This document shows positions 45,736 to 54,847 of a DNA stretch of 64,000 nucleotides, piece by piece. Under the pieces are notes generated by a model. The model searched no databases. It saw only the letters and a list, made by a program, of their open reading frames with translations, and was not told the origin of the DNA. Position numbers and translations under genes: made by a program. Source of the DNA: Cohnella silvisoli (GTDB lineage: Bacteria > Bacillota > Bacilli > Paenibacillales > Paenibacillaceae); NCBI RefSeq assembly GCF_021190915.1, contig NZ_JAIOAP010000015.1, forward strand, positions 1 through 64,000, read 5' to 3'. Position 1 is the stretch's first letter; each line of letters begins with the position of its first letter.

Positions 45736-45883
45736 TTCAATTCAAATTATCCATAGCTTCGAACTACTTGGGAATATACAAATACGAGATTCTATATGGA
45801 GAATTACGATGAATTATTTATTATGAAGATTTCATTTTGCTGGCCAATGGAAGTAAAAGCCGCCGACGATTCGCTCCCTTCCT

Positions 45884-46966
45884 TCACTCTCGCAAAAAGC
45901 CGTTCAGCATCCGATTCAAAGCGTCTTCGCTTATTTTATTAATTGCGGACGCATGTTGAATTCGATCGTTGATATAGCTCCGGAATTGCTCTTGCAAATA
46001 CATTGACGTCAAATAACCTTTTACCTCATCCAACGATTTATAGTCCTCATCCTTCTGTAAGCATTCCGCGATCATGATACTATCGCCGAGATCGATCTGC
46101 TCGCTGAACTGCCCCCGACTAAGCGACTTCAGTTGGTTGAAAACGGACGCTTGATGCGTATCCCTGGACGACATATTCTTTTCGTCGTAATCCTCGAGCT
46201 TGTAGGCTTTTGCCATTCCGATCGTTCGAGCAGCTTCCTGAAGCGTGTCCCCTTGCTTTCCAAGACGAATAACCTTCACTAGCTTTTCCTCGGCATCGGG
46301 AACGGATTTGGAAATTATTAGTTGCCCTGTCTTCATGTGCATAATGTCAAATTCGTTCGTTTTGCGTTGTTCATATAGTTCTCGCAGTTTCTCGTTCGTG
46401 AGATGCAGCTCATCCTTGGACATGAGAAGCAGCAACTTGTTCGTCAGCTCGCCGATCAATACTCTGTAATACGCATCCAAGTCCAGTTGAACGGGACCAT
46501 ACAGGACCTTTTTGTTTGCAACTGCAGCACTACGGCTGTTATTTTCGGACTCCCACTTTCGACGTATGGCCTCATACCGAATATCCTGGATAAGTCCCTT
46601 CTGTTGGGCAAGCTTCAGCAGGATCGTGCGGTTCAGTAACACTGTCAGCGCTTCGTTATGGAGACGTTGGAACGGTTGTTCGCCGCCATAGGAGTTTTCC
46701 CAAAAATCGGGATCATTTACATTTATGTTGCCTTGATTTTGAAAATATAATTTTACCTCATTGACTTTGCAACCCGCGGCTTGGCGCCATTGGTCGACTG
46801 TAACCGGAATGTCGTCGATATACAAAACAATTTCGTCGCCCTTCGAGGAAGAGGGCACCGCCAACCCGCGCGAGAGAACGGCCACCCCGCAGCAAAAAAG
46901 CAGGGCAAGGATAATGATACCCGTTTTCTTCGACACTATTGCCCCCCTAAACCTGCTGATTGGCAT
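45884..46966 (-). CDS. SurA/PrsA-like peptidyl-prolyl isomerase-type membrane protein
   Basis: Membrane-anchored or exported protein of 360 aa. An N-terminal hydrophobic segment (about residues 15-38) is followed by IVLYIDDIPVTVDQWRQAA, the typical N-terminal helix region of SurA/PrsA chaperones. A parvulin-like central part follows (DTLQEAARTIGM, then SLSRGQFSEQIDLGDSIMI) and a C-terminal helix. A canonical parvulin active site is not obvious, so isomerase activity is uncertain. AAGGAGG precedes the start. It lies between polysaccharide genes and may assist folding of the secreted enzymes. Confidence 0.65.
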   Translation of the reverse strand: MPISRFRGAIVSKKTGIIILALLFCCGVAVLSRGLAVPSSSKGDEIVLYIDDIPVTVDQWRQAAGCKVNEVKLYFQNQGNINVNDPDFWENSYGGEQPFQRLHNEALTVLLNRTILLKLAQQKGLIQDIRYEAIRRKWESENNSRSAAVANKKVLYGPVQLDLDAYYRVLIGELTNKLLLLMSKDELHLTNEKLRELYEQRKTNEFDIMHMKTGQLIISKSVPDAEEKLVKVIRLGKQGDTLQEAARTIGMAKAYKLEDYDEKNMSSRDTHQASVFNQLKSLSRGQFSEQIDLGDSIMIAECLQKDEDYKSLDEVKGYLTSMYLQEQFRSYINDRIQHASAINKISEDALNRMLNGFLRE

Positions 46967-47002
46967 TTTTTATGCCTCCTTCATAATGTTGTCCAAATTA
47001 TA

Positions 47003-47016
47003 ATAAAACGCTTACA
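47003..47016 (-). promoter_or_regulatory. cre-like (CcpA) site
   Basis: On the minus strand TGTAAGCGTTTTAT lies 37 bp upstream of the SurA/PrsA-like gene. It differs from the site at 45722 by one base, so both genes are probably under the same catabolite control. Apart from this and the terminator at 47189, the gap 46967-47288 shows no supported gene. Confidence 0.6.
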
Positions 47017-47188
47017 CAACTCAATTTTACTGTATACCCGTTTTTCCCTCTCCGTGAATACACAAAGTCGAGATTGTCCATGGATAATCACGGCATCCTG
47101 TTTAGTTGCTAAAGCTGCCATTTCTGATTCAACCTTGATCCTCCCGAATGACGACAAGTACCTATCGCCAAATGAACAAATAAAACCT

Positions 47189-47226
47189 AAAAGGTGCACG
47201 ACACGACTAACGTCATTGCACCTTTT
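47189..47226 (-). terminator. Terminator of the YesMN-GH95 transcription unit
   Basis: AAAAGGTGCA and TGCACCTTTT pair around an 18-nt loop; on the minus strand the stem ends in TTTT. It lies 62 bp after the GH95 stop. Confidence 0.75.
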
Positions 47227-47288
47227 CGAATGCTAATCTTTCTATATTTAATCGTTGCGCATCATTTAAACTAATTTCCTCACTGATA

Positions 47289-49697
47289 TCAGATTCGAGG
47301 CAAACCTACCCCCACATACCTTTCATTCGCTTTCGTATCGAAAGACCCTACCCATTCATTCCCACCGATCGAATAATACGCGATATTAATTTCGCCTTCG
47401 AAACGCAATGGCGTTTTGCTGCGTACAACGCATTTGCCGCCAAAGCGCGATAAAATCGAAACGGAAATCAATCGCCCTTGTTCCCACTCCATTAACACTT
47501 CGAATCCTCCTCGTGCAATAAGCCCACTCACCCTGCCTTCGCTCCATTCATTCGGCAATGCCGGCAACAGGTGAAGCATGTCATCATGAGATTGAAGCAG
47601 CATCTCTGCAATACCTGCAGTAACGCCAAAATTTCCATCGATTTGAAAAGGAGGATGCGCACATAACAAATTCGCATAAGAGCCGCCACGGTGATAATTC
47701 AATTGCTCCGACTCCGAGACAAGCTGTAATAGGTTTGAAATGAGACGCAGCGCGCAGTCTCCGTCACGGAATCTCGCCCATAGACAGACTTTCCATGCCA
47801 AGCTCCAACCCGTACCTTCGTCTCCTCTTCTTTCTAGAGATCTTCTGGAAGCTTCGAACAACTCAGGCGTTTTCTCAAGCGTCATCTGATTTCCAGGGAA
47901 CACCCCGTATAAATGTGAGACGTGACGATGATTTGGGTCCTCGTCTTCGAAATCTTGCGACCATTCTTGAAGTCGTAAACCGCGACCGATCCTTGGAGGG
48001 AGAAGTTTATTACGTTTCGCTTCCCATTCCACTGCTTCCGGTTCTTCCAACTGAAGCAATCGAACGGCATGTATGCAATTATTGAACAACTCGCTGATGA
48101 GTTGCATATCCATTGTGGAAGCGATTCCCACACCGGATAGTTGCCCGCTTGGAGAAACAAACCGATGTTCTGGCGAAGTTGATGGCGCCGTTACATAAAA
48201 GCCACTTTCATCTAGGATCAACCAGTCTGAATAGAATCGGGCTGCTTTCTTCATAACCGGAAATGCCTTCTCCCGCAAATAGACGATATTTTGGCTAAAT
48301 ACGTAGTGCTCCCATAAATGTTGACACAGCCATGCCGCGCTCATCGGCCAAATCGCCCATACGGACTGCCCGTCTTTGCCGTAATCACCCACCGGGTCGG
48401 TCTGCCGCCACAAATCCGCGTTATGATGCGCCGTCCAGCCTCTGACTCCATATAGTGTTGAAGCAGTCCGTTCGCCGTTTTGCGCCAATTCAGCAATGAA
48501 TTCTAGCAACGGTTCGTGCAGCTCGGATAAGTTGCATGTTTCGGCTAGCCAGTAATTCATTTGCGTGTTAATGTTGAGCGTCCAGTTGCTGCTCCAGGGC
48601 GGCCTGACCTCTCGGTTCCATATGCCTTGCAGATTGGCAGGCTGCGTTCCGCGTCGAGAGCTCGAAATGAGCAAGTAACGGCCGTATTGAAACAATAGCT
48701 CAATCAATTGGGGATCTGTCGCGCCATGCTCTGCAATTCTGCGATCGGTCGGCATCACTTCTTGCGACGTTGATCCTCTCGATGCGCCTAGTCGAAGCTC
48801 GACCCGATTGAACAACTCCCGGTAGTCGACGTTATGCCTATGAAGCAATTGTTCGAATTCAAGGCGACAAGCCGAATCCAAAGAAGCCACGACCTGACGG
48901 GAAGGCTCTTTGCCTTCCATTCCAGGAGAGCGTTGATAGCCGTTAAAGCTTGTCGCCGCACTCCAATACAATGTTACGGCGGTCGATCCACTAACATGAA
49001 TTCCGTTCGCGCTGGCAACCAAAGTTCCACCTTCGATACTCGCACTAAGACGTCCCTCAAAACGCATAGCGCCGCTCGTATCCTCATCGCCATAGACGAC
49101 AGGATTGTCCGTGGCGTAATAGGACGGATCTACATGCTCCGGCGCTAACCCGCGAATCACGTACTGCTCGCCGTCCGGGAATGTACGATGATGCAGCGGA
49201 CTGTCCAACTTTGCCGTGAAACTGATAAGCCCCGGTTTACTTGCCGTCAGTCGAATTACAATGACTTGATCCGGTTCGGAGGCGAACATTACCCTTTCGT
49301 ACTGGATACTGCCGACTGAATAGGCAACGTGTGCAGTTGCCGTTTCCAAGTCTAAGCTACGCTCATATGAATGGGCGATATCCCCATGTTGGAAGGTCAA
49401 CTGCAGTTCTCCAAAGGGCAAATAAGACTGGTTGTAAGCTCCCATCAACTTTTTGCACATGGCATCCGCTTCAACGTATCGACCTTCGAACAGAAGTCTG
49501 CGAATGTCCTGAATCTCGTTCGGAGAGACAGCGGCAGGCTGTCGTTCTGCGACGGGACCGCCAGACCAAAGCGTATCCTCATTTAACTGCAGATGTTCTC
49601 TTTCAATGCCGCCGAATATCATCATACCTAGTCTTCCGTTTCCAATCGGAAGTGCTTCTGTCCACTCAGACGCTGGTTTACGATAGAATAATTTCAT
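47289..49697 (-). CDS. Glycoside hydrolase family 95 (alpha-L-fucosidase-like)
   Basis: Enzyme of about 802 aa, full length for GH95. It has the N-terminal sandwich with ASEWTEALPIGNGRLGMMIF at residues 8-27, the (alpha/alpha)6 barrel with QPANLQGIWNREVRPPWSSN and NTQMNYWLAETCNL, HNADLWRQTDPVGDYG, and the C-terminal sheet domain. GH95 enzymes cleave alpha-1,2-fucose or alpha-L-galactose from glycans. No signal peptide is seen, so it probably acts inside the cell on imported oligosaccharides. I use ATG 49697; the open frame to 49820 lies inside the upstream gene. GGGAGG sits 13 nt before the ATG, a wide spacing. Confidence 0.92.
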   Translation of the reverse strand: MKLFYRKPASEWTEALPIGNGRLGMMIFGGIEREHLQLNEDTLWSGGPVAERQPAAVSPNEIQDIRRLLFEGRYVEADAMCKKLMGAYNQSYLPFGELQLTFQHGDIAHSYERSLDLETATAHVAYSVGSIQYERVMFASEPDQVIVIRLTASKPGLISFTAKLDSPLHHRTFPDGEQYVIRGLAPEHVDPSYYATDNPVVYGDEDTSGAMRFEGRLSASIEGGTLVASANGIHVSGSTAVTLYWSAATSFNGYQRSPGMEGKEPSRQVVASLDSACRLEFEQLLHRHNVDYRELFNRVELRLGASRGSTSQEVMPTDRRIAEHGATDPQLIELLFQYGRYLLISSSRRGTQPANLQGIWNREVRPPWSSNWTLNINTQMNYWLAETCNLSELHEPLLEFIAELAQNGERTASTLYGVRGWTAHHNADLWRQTDPVGDYGKDGQSVWAIWPMSAAWLCQHLWEHYVFSQNIVYLREKAFPVMKKAARFYSDWLILDESGFYVTAPSTSPEHRFVSPSGQLSGVGIASTMDMQLISELFNNCIHAVRLLQLEEPEAVEWEAKRNKLLPPRIGRGLRLQEWSQDFEDEDPNHRHVSHLYGVFPGNQMTLEKTPELFEASRRSLERRGDEGTGWSLAWKVCLWARFRDGDCALRLISNLLQLVSESEQLNYHRGGSYANLLCAHPPFQIDGNFGVTAGIAEMLLQSHDDMLHLLPALPNEWSEGRVSGLIARGGFEVLMEWEQGRLISVSILSRFGGKCVVRSKTPLRFEGEINIAYYSIGGNEWVGSFDTKANERYVGVGLPRI

Positions 49698-49734
49698 TTG
49701 TGCGGTGTTTCCTCCCGTCCCTACGATCTTATCC

Positions 49735-51036
49735 TTAGAATCCTGGCGTTCCTTGATTTTGCGCGGTAGAATACCGAATGTTCTCAATTGCCTGAAGCGT
49801 TTGTTCCGGCGTCGTTTCACCCAGCATCATCTCTTGAAGCGGCACTGCCAAATCGATCGGACTGAATCCGATTATCAAATTCGCAGAAGCCGGCACGATC
49901 CGGTCCGATTGTCCAGTAGCCAGCACATCGGCGTATTCCGGCGTTAACTTGTTCGTTCGAAGTGTTTTGAACAAGGGCTCCGTATATACACCATCGTATA
50001 TCTCATTTATCTTCTCTGGATTCGCAGACATATCAACGAAATCCATTGCTTCTTTGAAGTACTTACTTTTCTGGTTCACATACATCGCTACCAAATCGTT
50101 CCGAGCGTAGCTCCCCCGTTCGTTGAATCCGAAATAAAACGGCATTAAACCGAAATCATCCGAAGCGCCCGGATGATTCACCTGCAGTTCGTTATAAAGG
50201 AACGTATCCGTTCCTATAGCCATCGCGTACTTCCCGGAAGCAAGTGCATCGGCTTGTCCATCCCAGTTGTTCGTTTCAAAACTGGGGCCAAGATCTCCGC
50301 TTTGGGCGAGTCGATTGTACCAGTTTAGCAATTGCAGCATCTCCGGAATCTGCGGCAATGTTAGCTGATTACGATTCAAACGAACGATGCGACTGTCATC
50401 TTGCGCAACTACAGTATCCAGTCCATACTCCAATCCGATTGGCCAAATATCCCGGAAAGCCATGTAAACAGGTATAATCCCATTCGCTCGCAATGTTTCG
50501 CACACTTGAAAAAACTGTTCCTCGTTTTGCGGAACCTGCAAATGATATTTGGCGAATATTTGTTTGTTGTATATGATCCCGGACAGCGCACCTTCCCACA
50601 ACGGGAAGCCATATACACTAAAGTTATTCGTAACGAGCGGAAGCACATAAGGCTGTAGGTTCTTTACCCATATCTCATCGTCCATATTCACAAAATTGTT
50701 CGTAGGGTGAAAAGCATCCAGAGCTGCCCCACCGGAAGAGAGGACAATATCCGGCAACACGCCTGCAGCAAACTTCTTCTTCATGAGGGAAGCCGCTGAA
50801 TTACTAGGAACGGCTTGTATGTCAACTTGCACGCCGGTCGACTGCTCATATTCGAAAATTGCCTTTTGTAAAAATGATCGTCCAATCCAGCTTTGATTCG
50901 CGAGCAGGGTCAGATGCACAGGTGCCGACAGTGTCGTACCTTCCTTGTCTCGGGAAGAGCTATAGAAAAACCATGCGTTAAACGATATTAATGCAATAAG
51001 CCCAGTTAGCATTAACACTACGAACGATTTTCTCAT
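49735..51036 (-). CDS. Extracellular sugar-binding protein, family 1, membrane-anchored
   Basis: Solute-binding protein of 433 aa with the family-1 fold (FLQKAIFEYEQSTGVQVDIQ; LPDIVLSSGGAALDAFHP). The N-terminus is hydrophobic (VVLMLTGLIALISFNAWFFY) but has no lipobox Cys, so it is anchored by this helix or cleaved. It overlaps the yesN stop by 4 bp (ATGA), placing it in the yesM-yesN-SBP-GH95 unit. Association with YesMN rather than with permeases suggests it may act as a ligand sensor for the kinase as well as, or instead of, feeding the transporter at 54848-58019. Confidence 0.85.
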   Translation of the reverse strand: MRKSFVVLMLTGLIALISFNAWFFYSSSRDKEGTTLSAPVHLTLLANQSWIGRSFLQKAIFEYEQSTGVQVDIQAVPSNSAASLMKKKFAAGVLPDIVLSSGGAALDAFHPTNNFVNMDDEIWVKNLQPYVLPLVTNNFSVYGFPLWEGALSGIIYNKQIFAKYHLQVPQNEEQFFQVCETLRANGIIPVYMAFRDIWPIGLEYGLDTVVAQDDSRIVRLNRNQLTLPQIPEMLQLLNWYNRLAQSGDLGPSFETNNWDGQADALASGKYAMAIGTDTFLYNELQVNHPGASDDFGLMPFYFGFNERGSYARNDLVAMYVNQKSKYFKEAMDFVDMSANPEKINEIYDGVYTEPLFKTLRTNKLTPEYADVLATGQSDRIVPASANLIIGFSPIDLAVPLQEMMLGETTPEQTLQAIENIRYSTAQNQGTPGF

Positions 51037-52568
51037 GCTAGCCCTCCCGCTTGCTTTTCCCGAGTGATCGACTGCTCTCGGAAGGCGGACGGGCTGAGAC
51101 CGGTCATATTTTTAAACAGCCTGCTGAAATATAAAGCATCTTCGTAACCGACCTGCTCAGACAAATCTTTAAGAGGCAAGTCAGGCTGATTGGTCATGAT
51201 ATTTTTTGCCTTCTCGATACGAAGTGTCATAATATATTTATTCGGGGAAATACCTTTGGCTTGTCTAAACAATTGGGACAGATAATCCTTGTGATAACCA
51301 AAGCGTTCTTGCAGCGAATCATATGTGATCGGCGTGAAGTAATGGCGGCTCAAATAGTCCTCGATTTGTCTCACCAATTCGACGGAAGAAGACAACGGCT
51401 TCTCCCCTTCAACTTCTTCCCCGAACGTAAATTCCGCAATTCGCGCGAATCGATCAAACGCATCACTAAGTCCAATACTCGATGCCATAATTTCTTGAAT
51501 ATCCCAAGGTTTAAGTGCTGCTTTTGTGTAACGATTATTCCAAACTTCTGTTAACTTGACCATAAGCAGTTCTACAGCGGACTGCGTCATGCCTCGTTCT
51601 TCACCTTGCCGTGCCAACAGATTCAACTGTTGCCGAATCTGAGGAAACGTCATTGCGGCCAACCGAGCAAGAGTGGCCTCCAATTCGAAACCGGGTTCGT
51701 GTTGGTTTTCGGAGATGCCTTCTCTCATCACCTGCGACAGACCAGAAACGAGCCTTTCCTTCATGGCGCAAAGCAGCCTATGAACATGCTTCTCGCTATC
51801 AATCCAATTCGAATTCGATTCCCCAATCATAATATTCACAGGAATATCTGACACATGTAATTCCTGCATTAATCCTTCGGCGATTTTCTCGGCGAAATCG
51901 GGCTCTGACGCATTTATGAGCAAGAACAAAATCTGTTGGTTGCATGCGAAACCGCTAACATTCCACCACTTTTCGATTCCCGATTGTCGAAGTGCCTGTG
52001 AGTACTCGAATGGATTTGGATAAAAAAAGCGTCTAGCGATATGTTCCCCATCGTGGATCGAGTCGGTCAGATGACCAGCCGCAACAAACAACGGATAGAT
52101 CAAGCGCGTTCCTGCCATCGTTACAGGAGGAGGCTTCACTTCGCCTTCGTGAAGAAGACGGTTTAAATACGCCTGCTCGGCTTTAGACTTCATGTCCGAT
52201 AGGTGTTTGCCTAATTTCTCAAACAACGTTTGTAACGTTAACGGGTCGACCGGCTTCAAAATGTAGTCCGTCACGCCACTTCGAAGTGCTTGAACGGCAT
52301 ATTCGAACTCGGCGTAACCGGAAAGAATAAGCCATTCTGTCTTTATGCCTTCCGCTTGTAAGTTACGGATCACAGTCAATCCGTCCTTGCCTGGCATTTT
52401 GATATCCGTGATTACAACATCAGGCATTTGCTCCCGTACGATTTGTTCTCCGTCATCACCGTTAAAAGCATACCCGACTACCTCGAAACCGAGGCCAAGA
52501 GACTCAATCAAGTGCTTCACCATAAAAAGTGTAGGAGGCTCGTCTTCAATTAGCACAATGCTATGCAT
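51033..52568 (-). CDS. YesN-type response regulator (receiver + AraC)
   Basis: Response regulator of about 511 aa. The receiver is residues 1-120 (LIEDEPPTLFMVKHLIESLG; phospho-acceptor Asp in VVITDIKMPGKDG; Lys in DYILKPVDP). A long middle region follows, then two AraC helix-turn-helix motifs at the end (FGYHKDYLSQLFRQAKGISP and VGYEDALYFSRLFKNMTGLS). ATG 52568 follows GGAGGGGGCGGAGAG and overlaps the kinase stop by 8 bp. With the kinase it should control polysaccharide genes of this region. Confidence 0.94.
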   Translation of the reverse strand: MHSIVLIEDEPPTLFMVKHLIESLGLGFEVVGYAFNGDDGEQIVREQMPDVVITDIKMPGKDGLTVIRNLQAEGIKTEWLILSGYAEFEYAVQALRSGVTDYILKPVDPLTLQTLFEKLGKHLSDMKSKAEQAYLNRLLHEGEVKPPPVTMAGTRLIYPLFVAAGHLTDSIHDGEHIARRFFYPNPFEYSQALRQSGIEKWWNVSGFACNQQILFLLINASEPDFAEKIAEGLMQELHVSDIPVNIMIGESNSNWIDSEKHVHRLLCAMKERLVSGLSQVMREGISENQHEPGFELEATLARLAAMTFPQIRQQLNLLARQGEERGMTQSAVELLMVKLTEVWNNRYTKAALKPWDIQEIMASSIGLSDAFDRFARIAEFTFGEEVEGEKPLSSSVELVRQIEDYLSRHYFTPITYDSLQERFGYHKDYLSQLFRQAKGISPNKYIMTLRIEKAKNIMTNQPDLPLKDLSEQVGYEDALYFSRLFKNMTGLSPSAFREQSITREKQAGGLA

Positions 52569-54372
52569 GCTCTCCGCCCCCTCCGAAACAGATTTCGGCG
52601 CCACCGTCGGCATGATTTCTGATCTCCAGGAAAGCATGATCACGATCAGCTAGATATAAACGGAAGAATGCATTCACCATACCAATACCTTCTTCCGGCA
52701 ATCTTTCATCGATGGCGGAACCGGTCGTTTTGAATTGTTCTACTCTTTGGTTTAGCCGCCTAATCATGTGCTCGTCGAAACCTGTACCATTATCCCTAAT
52801 TTCTATACGCCATCTGCCGTCCGGCTGCCATATACCTTTGACAGAAATGTACCATGGCGGCTTAGCGGTGGAGAATGCGTGCTGGAACATATTCTCTATG
52901 AATGGCTGAAGAATGAGCTTCGGCACGGAAACGCTACGGATACGGTTGTCCATTTCAAAGTCGTACGTAAAGAAGCCCTCATAACGTTTTCCCATTAACA
53001 GTAAATAGTTGCGGATATGTTCGAATTCGTTCTCCAACGTCGTACGGCTGGATTCTTGCTTTGTGACATAACGAAACATATTGGATAGCGCGCTACACAT
53101 CTCCACGACTTCACGGTTGCCTTGCTTTAAGCCCTGCGCGCTGATGACGGACAAAGTATTGTAAAGAAAATGCGGGTTGATCTGGGCTTGTAATGCCGTC
53201 ATGTTCGCAGCCACTTCGTTCTGATGGGCTTGTTCCGTCAGCATCATATGCCGTTTGATTTCACCCAGCAAATTGCTCACGACTTTACCAAGCATGACGA
53301 TTTCATTATTAGAATGTGCGTTGTATACCGCAAGGTGTAGATCGCCAACGTCCACATCCATAAGCGATTTCTTTAGCTGGGTGATTGGCCTCGTTATCCC
53401 CAGCGTGTAGACATATAGAAAGAGTAACGTAGTTATCATCGTAACCAAGTAGACCGAGATCGTCGTGTTGCGTAAGATGTTGATTGGCTTTTTGAAAGAG
53501 CTCATGTCCTCTACGATGGCGACTGTCAAATCTTCGTTTTTAAGATGTGAATATGTCGCCATAAACGTCTTATCAGAACCCTTTACCTCGAAATTACCCG
53601 TGTCTGCTATAAGTCCCACTTTTTGTGTCAGGCTTGGAACGTCAATACCTAGGTTCGCATTCAGTTGACTAAGGAATACATTACCTGCTTTGTCGAAGAT
53701 CACGAAATTCGATTCATTTTGCTGGTTTAGAAAAGAAAACAACTTTTGAATTTCTTCAACTTCGTAGCTGATTTCAATGAGACCGTATACATTGAAGTTG
53801 TCGCGAATTGTACGGATCAAGGAGAACACCTCTCCCTCGCTCGCGGACCATCGATCTGGGTGGGGCCTCACCAACAAATGGTCTAATCCGATCCGATTGG
53901 TTAGAAGCAGCTCTTTGATGCCAGGCAATCCCTCAATATAAGATTTGTTCACCATTTGACTGTCCATTTTGTTGCTGACGTCGATGAAGTCATAATTTTT
54001 AGAGATGAGAACGATGCTACCCTTAAGCGGCTGCAAGCCGGTTATCGAGTACAGGACATCACGCACTTCGAGACTCGTCTGCGGATTGTTGTCGAAGTAA
54101 TTTTCCGTGGAATTCATCGGAATATGACTCATCACCTGTTGGATATAGTTCGAAGCATTAATAGAAATCGAAATATTATTGATTTCATTCAACATGGCAT
54201 CAAGCTGCTCCTGCACCTTCTGTGTGGTCTGCAGCTTATTCTGTACCATATTCCGCTCAATAATGGATCCCGTATAAAAGTAAAAGGATAAATTAGTTGC
54301 CAAAAGTATAACTAATACCGCCAACGAGAGGGAGATGAATACATAGTATTGATACTTCAGTGTTGTAAACAT
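52561..54372 (-). CDS. YesM-type sensor histidine kinase
   Basis: Membrane sensor kinase of 603 aa. Helix one is about residues 12-32 and an extracellular Cache-like domain extends to about 295; helix two (TTISVYLVTMITTLLFLYVY) and a HAMP linker follow. The His_kinase motif is INPHFLYNTLSVISAQ near residue 400, and the ATPase boxes are DNGTGFDEHM and GIGMVNAFFRLY. It partners the YesN regulator encoded next. The ribosome site is weak. Its leader contains a PL8 lyase remnant and the duplicated promoter module at 54677-54773. Confidence 0.93.
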   Translation of the reverse strand: MFTTLKYQYYVFISLSLAVLVILLATNLSFYFYTGSIIERNMVQNKLQTTQKVQEQLDAMLNEINNISISINASNYIQQVMSHIPMNSTENYFDNNPQTSLEVRDVLYSITGLQPLKGSIVLISKNYDFIDVSNKMDSQMVNKSYIEGLPGIKELLLTNRIGLDHLLVRPHPDRWSASEGEVFSLIRTIRDNFNVYGLIEISYEVEEIQKLFSFLNQQNESNFVIFDKAGNVFLSQLNANLGIDVPSLTQKVGLIADTGNFEVKGSDKTFMATYSHLKNEDLTVAIVEDMSSFKKPINILRNTTISVYLVTMITTLLFLYVYTLGITRPITQLKKSLMDVDVGDLHLAVYNAHSNNEIVMLGKVVSNLLGEIKRHMMLTEQAHQNEVAANMTALQAQINPHFLYNTLSVISAQGLKQGNREVVEMCSALSNMFRYVTKQESSRTTLENEFEHIRNYLLLMGKRYEGFFTYDFEMDNRIRSVSVPKLILQPFIENMFQHAFSTAKPPWYISVKGIWQPDGRWRIEIRDNGTGFDEHMIRRLNQRVEQFKTTGSAIDERLPEEGIGMVNAFFRLYLADRDHAFLEIRNHADGGAEICFGGGGEHA

Positions 54373-54375
54373 CCG

Positions 54376-54627
54376 CTACCGCTCCCGGTTGTTGTCGAAT
54401 AGTCGGTACTTGTTTATCGTAGCCCAGTAATTACCTTCATAATAGGCAATATCATAATTGAATAAATATGTCGCGTCTGATCTTGTGTACCAGCCCTTTT
54501 TGTTTTCAACATTAATAGCTTCGTAATCATATATTCTTGATGAAAACATACTGGTTCGAATCCAACACGATCCATCTCGGTACAGAGCGGCGTGAAGCGC
54601 GTTTGTCTCACGGCACTTTTCGCCCTA
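54376..54627 (-). pseudogene. Remnant of a polysaccharide lyase family 8 gene
   Basis: The frame ending at TAG 54376-54378 is open for 82 codons and reads SMFSSRIYDYEAINVENKKG, then WYTRSDATYLFNYDIAYYEG and NYWATINKYRL. This follows the family-8 lyase (hyaluronate/chondroitin/xanthan lyase) pattern M-SSR---YE-IN-EN-KGW-T-D-A-YLYN-D-----YW-T-N-YRL. Only about a tenth of a normal lyase of 750 aa or more is left, upstream and downstream parts are gone, and there is no start. It lies in the yesM leader. Confidence 0.7.
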
Positions 54628-54676
54628 CCAGTTCTCGGCTAATTTGGTAAACGTGGTCCGAAGCGATTCTCGAAAT

Positions 54677-54773
54677 CGCGCTATTATGTACGCTTTCATT
54701 CTAATGAAAACGTATTGCGTTCGCAATGGAGAATCTCGATATCGGATATGGATTATCCAGAGAACCGGGGCGC
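54677..54773 (-). repeat. 97-bp promoter-bearing module, copy 1
   Basis: Ungapped match to 58099-58195 in the same orientation, about 14 mismatches in 97 bp by eye. It contains, on the minus strand, TTGCGA, 17 bp, TAGAAT. It lies 70 bp after the permease stop and about 305 bp before the yesM start. Confidence 0.85.
54698..54726 (-). promoter_or_regulatory. Sigma-A-like promoter before yesMN
   Basis: TTGCGA (54721-54726) and TAGAAT (54698-54703) are separated by 17 bp on the minus strand. Both hexamers and the spacing are identical in the second module copy. Transcription would run through the PL8 remnant into yesM. Confidence 0.6.
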
Positions 54774-54847
54774 AGCTTACGTCATCACATTAGGGTAGCC
54801 TATCTCCGCTCAATGGGATCGTTCAACCTCATTGTACAAGCGGCCTA

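Noticed and set aside
46981..47236. Possible small genes on either strand in the gap before GH95
   Set aside because: Both frames look partly protein-like, but neither has a ribosome site and the region holds a cre site and terminator.
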